Shown here in pieces: positions 7,306 through 9,005 of a DNA stretch of 9,005 bases (position 1 is the first letter of the stretch; every line of letters begins with the position of its first letter). Under the pieces are notes generated by a model. It worked only from the letters and a program-made list of their open reading frames with translations, ran no database searches and was not told the DNA's origin. The stretch is taken from the NCBI GenBank assembly GCA_014378085.1, contig JACMOJ010000390.1:1-9005 (forward strand), written 5' to 3'. The position numbers and the translations under genes were made by a program. The DNA comes from Burkholderiales bacterium (GTDB taxonomy: Bacteria > Pseudomonadota > Gammaproteobacteria > Burkholderiales > Usitatibacteraceae).

Positions 7306-7999
7306 GTGGCGCCGGGTCCGAGCCAGCGGGTGGTGGGCTGCAGCGGGGTGGCTGCTGTGCTGGGCGCTGCCGGGCGCGGCGCAGACCGCCGGGTCCGCAG
7401 CGGCCACCGCAAGCATCTACACCTGCGTCGACCTGCAGGGGCGGCGCCTGGCCTCCGACCGCCCGATTGCCGACTGCAGCAGCCGCGAGCAGCGGATGCT
7501 GAACCGTGATGGCCCGGTGCAACGGGTGGTGCCGCCCACGTTGACCGCTAACGAGCGCGCCGAGCGCGAAGCCGCCGAGCGCCGGGCCGACGCGGCACGC
7601 GTCGCCCAGGCCGACGCGGTGCGGCGCGACCGCAACCTGGTGGCGCGTTTTGCCAACGAGGCGGCACACCGCAAGTCGCGCGAGGCCGCGCTCGACACCA
7701 TGCGGCTGGCGATCAAGGCCACCGAACTGCGGGTGCGCGAACTCGCCGCCGAGCGCAAGCCGTTGTTCGACGAGGCCGAGTTCTACAAGGGCCGCGCGAT
7801 GCCCGGGCGCCTGAAGCAGCAGTTCGATGCCAATGACGCCGGGTTCGATGCGCAACGCCAGGCGGTGGTTACCCAGGAGGCCGAGCTGGTGCGCATCAAC
7901 ACGCTCTACGATCTGGAACTGGATCGTCTGCGTCAGCTGTGGGCGGGTGCCCGACCGGGCTCGCTGCCGCCGGTGGCCGGCGTCTCCGCAAGGCCCTGA
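7295..7999 (+). CDS. Exported DUF4124-domain coiled-coil protein
   Basis: A 234-residue protein. The ATG at 7295 is chosen because it directly precedes an arginine-containing n-region and a hydrophobic core (about 11-25) ending PGAAQ, a likely signal peptide. The start overlaps the pyrE stop by 11 bases, so translation is probably coupled. Residues 40-63 match a DUF4124 pattern: I-Y-T-C-V-D-x-x-G-R-R-L-A-S-D-R-P-I-A-D-C. The two cysteines (44, 61) could form a disulfide. From about 84 to 215 the chain is very rich in Ala, Arg and Glu and probably forms a long coiled coil. Function is unknown; a periplasmic, possibly envelope-associated role is inferred. From memory, such a gene sits between pyrE and gatB in several Burkholderiales. 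Very high GC. Confidence 0.85.
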   Translation: MAYEWRRVRASGWWAAAGWLLCWALPGAAQTAGSAAATASIYTCVDLQGRRLASDRPIADCSSREQRMLNRDGPVQRVVPPTLTANERAEREAAERRADAARVAQADAVRRDRNLVARFANEAAHRKSREAALDTMRLAIKATELRVRELAAERKPLFDEAEFYKGRAMPGRLKQQFDANDAGFDAQRQAVVTQEAELVRINTLYDLELDRLRQLWAGARPGSLPPVAGVSARP

Positions 8000-8013
8000 G
8001 GGCCGCACCGCAC

Positions 8014-8047
8014 GCCGCTGATCAAGGCGGCTGGTTGGGGCCCAACC
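8014..8047. terminator. Possible two-way terminator between convergent genes
   Basis: Two short inverted repeats lie between the convergent stops of the DUF4124 gene and gatB. GCCGC (8014-8018) pairs with GCGGC (8027-8031) over an 8-base loop. GGTTGGG (8033-8039) and CCCAACC (8041-8047) form a near-perfect palindrome centred at 8040. Position between converging genes fits a terminator, but there is no T-run on either strand. Confidence 0.3.
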
Positions 8048-8102
8048 TCACCCCACCGCAGCGCGGCCGGATCGAAGGCGGCGCGGCTGGCGCGGGGGTC
8101 GT

Positions 8103-9005
8103 TCAGCCCAGGCGCTTCTTCAGCAACTCGTTGGCCTGCGCCGGGTTGGCCTTGCCCTTGCTGGCCTTCATCACCTGGCCGACCAGCGCGTTGAAAGCCT
8201 TGTCTTTGCCGGTGCGGTACTCGTCGACCGACTTCGCATTGGCCGCGACCACCGCGTCGACGATCTTCTCCAACGCAGCGGCGTCGTTCATCTGCTTGAG
8301 GCCCATGGCCTCGATCAAGGTGTCGACGCTGCCGGCCTCGCCGTCCCACAACGCATCGAACACCTGCTTGGCGGCGTTGTGGCTGACGGTGCCGTCGCTG
8401 ATGCGCACGATCAGCGCGGCCAGCGTGACGGCATTCACCGGGCTGTCGGTGATGGTCTTGCCCTCGGCGTTCAGCCGCTTGCTCAGCTCGCCCATCAGCC
8501 AGTTGGCCACCGCCTTGGGCTGGCCACAGGCCTCGCGCGCGGCCTCGTAGTAGCGGGCCATGGCCAGGCTCTGGGTGACCATCGCGGCGTCGTAGGCGGT
8601 CAGCCCATCGCTGGTCTGGAAGCGCTGCGCCATCGCCGCCGGCAGCTCGGGCAGGCTGGCGCGCACCTGCTCGATCCACTCGGGCGCGATCACCAGCGGC
8701 GGCAGGTCGGGGTCGGGAAAGTAGCGGTAGTCGTGCGCGTCTTCCTTGCTGCGCATGGCCCGCGTCTCGCCGCTGTCGGGGTTGAACAACACCGTGGCCT
8801 GCTGGATCACCAACCCGTCCTCGATCTGGTCGATCTGCCAGTGGATCTCGAAGTCGATCGCCTGCGCCATGTTGCGGAACGAGTTCAGGTTCTTGATCTC
8901 GCGCCGGGTGCCGAAGGGTGCGCCGGGCCTGCGCACCGACACGTTGGCGTCACAGCGGAAGCTGCCTTCCTGCATGTTGCCGTCGCAGATGCCCAGCCAC
9001 ATCAC
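8103..9005 (-). CDS. gatB: Asp-tRNA(Asn)/Glu-tRNA(Gln) amidotransferase subunit B, C-terminal 300 residues
   Basis: The 3' part of gatB; the 5' end lies beyond the window. The first visible codon, GTG at 9005, is an internal valine, not a start. GatB is the kinase and tRNA-binding subunit of GatCAB, which turns misacylated Glu-tRNA(Gln) or Asp-tRNA(Asn) into the correct amidated form. Visible family marks are [18 protein letters not shown] (about 9-26), [11 protein letters not shown] (35-45) and [20 protein letters not shown] (85-104), followed by the helical tail domain (about 150-299) with the YqeY-like end NELLKKRLG. The family is usually around 480-490 residues, so roughly 180 are missing. 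GC-rich like the DUF4124 gene. Confidence 0.95.
   Translation of the reverse strand: MMWLGICDGNMQEGSFRCDANVSVRRPGAPFGTRREIKNLNSFRNMAQAIDFEIHWQIDQIEDGLVIQQATVLFNPDSGETRAMRSKEDAHDYRYFPDPDLPPLVIAPEWIEQVRASLPELPAAMAQRFQTSDGLTAYDAAMVTQSLAMARYYEAAREACGQPKAVANWLMGELSKRLNAEGKTITDSPVNAVTLAALIVRISDGTVSHNAAKQVFDALWDGEAGSVDTLIEAMGLKQMNDAAALEKIVDAVVAANAKSVDEYRTGKDKAFNALVGQVMKASKGKANPAQANELLKKRLG

Noticed and set aside
7061..8008. Long minus-strand open frame opposite pyrE and the DUF4124 gene
   Set aside because: High GC leaves few stop codons. The frame is repetitive in Arg, Pro and Ala, has no family features, and is antisense to genes with clear family marks.

Overview
The window looks like chromosomal DNA of a betaproteobacterium, probably order Burkholderiales. 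The main reason is the block xth / pyrE / DUF4124 protein / gatB, whose proteins and order match what I recall from that order (from memory, no search run). Two kinds of DNA are present. Positions 1 to about 7020 have moderate GC with mixed third codon positions. Positions from about 7020 to 9005 are very GC-rich, and the switch falls inside pyrE. This is either a recombination boundary or a join between two related genomes made by assembly.

Layout. Positions 1-1618 (minus strand) hold a LytS-type membrane histidine kinase and, at the very edge, the first eight codons of its likely response regulator. The two are separated by a strange spacer. It carries a second, truncated copy of the regulator's start and two perfect hairpins. 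Positions 1822-3427 (minus) hold two exported proteins of unknown function that probably form an operon: a protein with four cysteines in its last 19 residues, and a lipoprotein with a thioredoxin-like C-terminal domain and a CGFS motif. A tandem 11/12-bp repeat lies next to a possible promoter upstream of them. Positions 3572-5575 (minus) encode an ABC-F ATPase of the YheS type. Positions 5584-5723 hold a large inverted repeat built of 10-bp units. Positions 5741-6520 (minus) encode exonuclease III.

The divergent 119-bp gap after xth leads to the plus-strand pair pyrE (6640-7305) and an exported coiled-coil DUF4124 protein (7295-7999), which overlap by 11 bp. The gatB 3' part (8103-9005, minus) converges on them and runs off the window.

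The housekeeping genes (repair, pyrimidine synthesis, tRNA amidation, ribosome-associated ATPase) are ordinary. The accessory interest lies in the kinase/regulator spacer, the exported cysteine-tail/thioredoxin-like pair, the 10-bp-unit palindrome and the composition break in pyrE. No gap between genes exceeds 300 bases. I saw no tRNA, rRNA, CRISPR array or insertion sequence.
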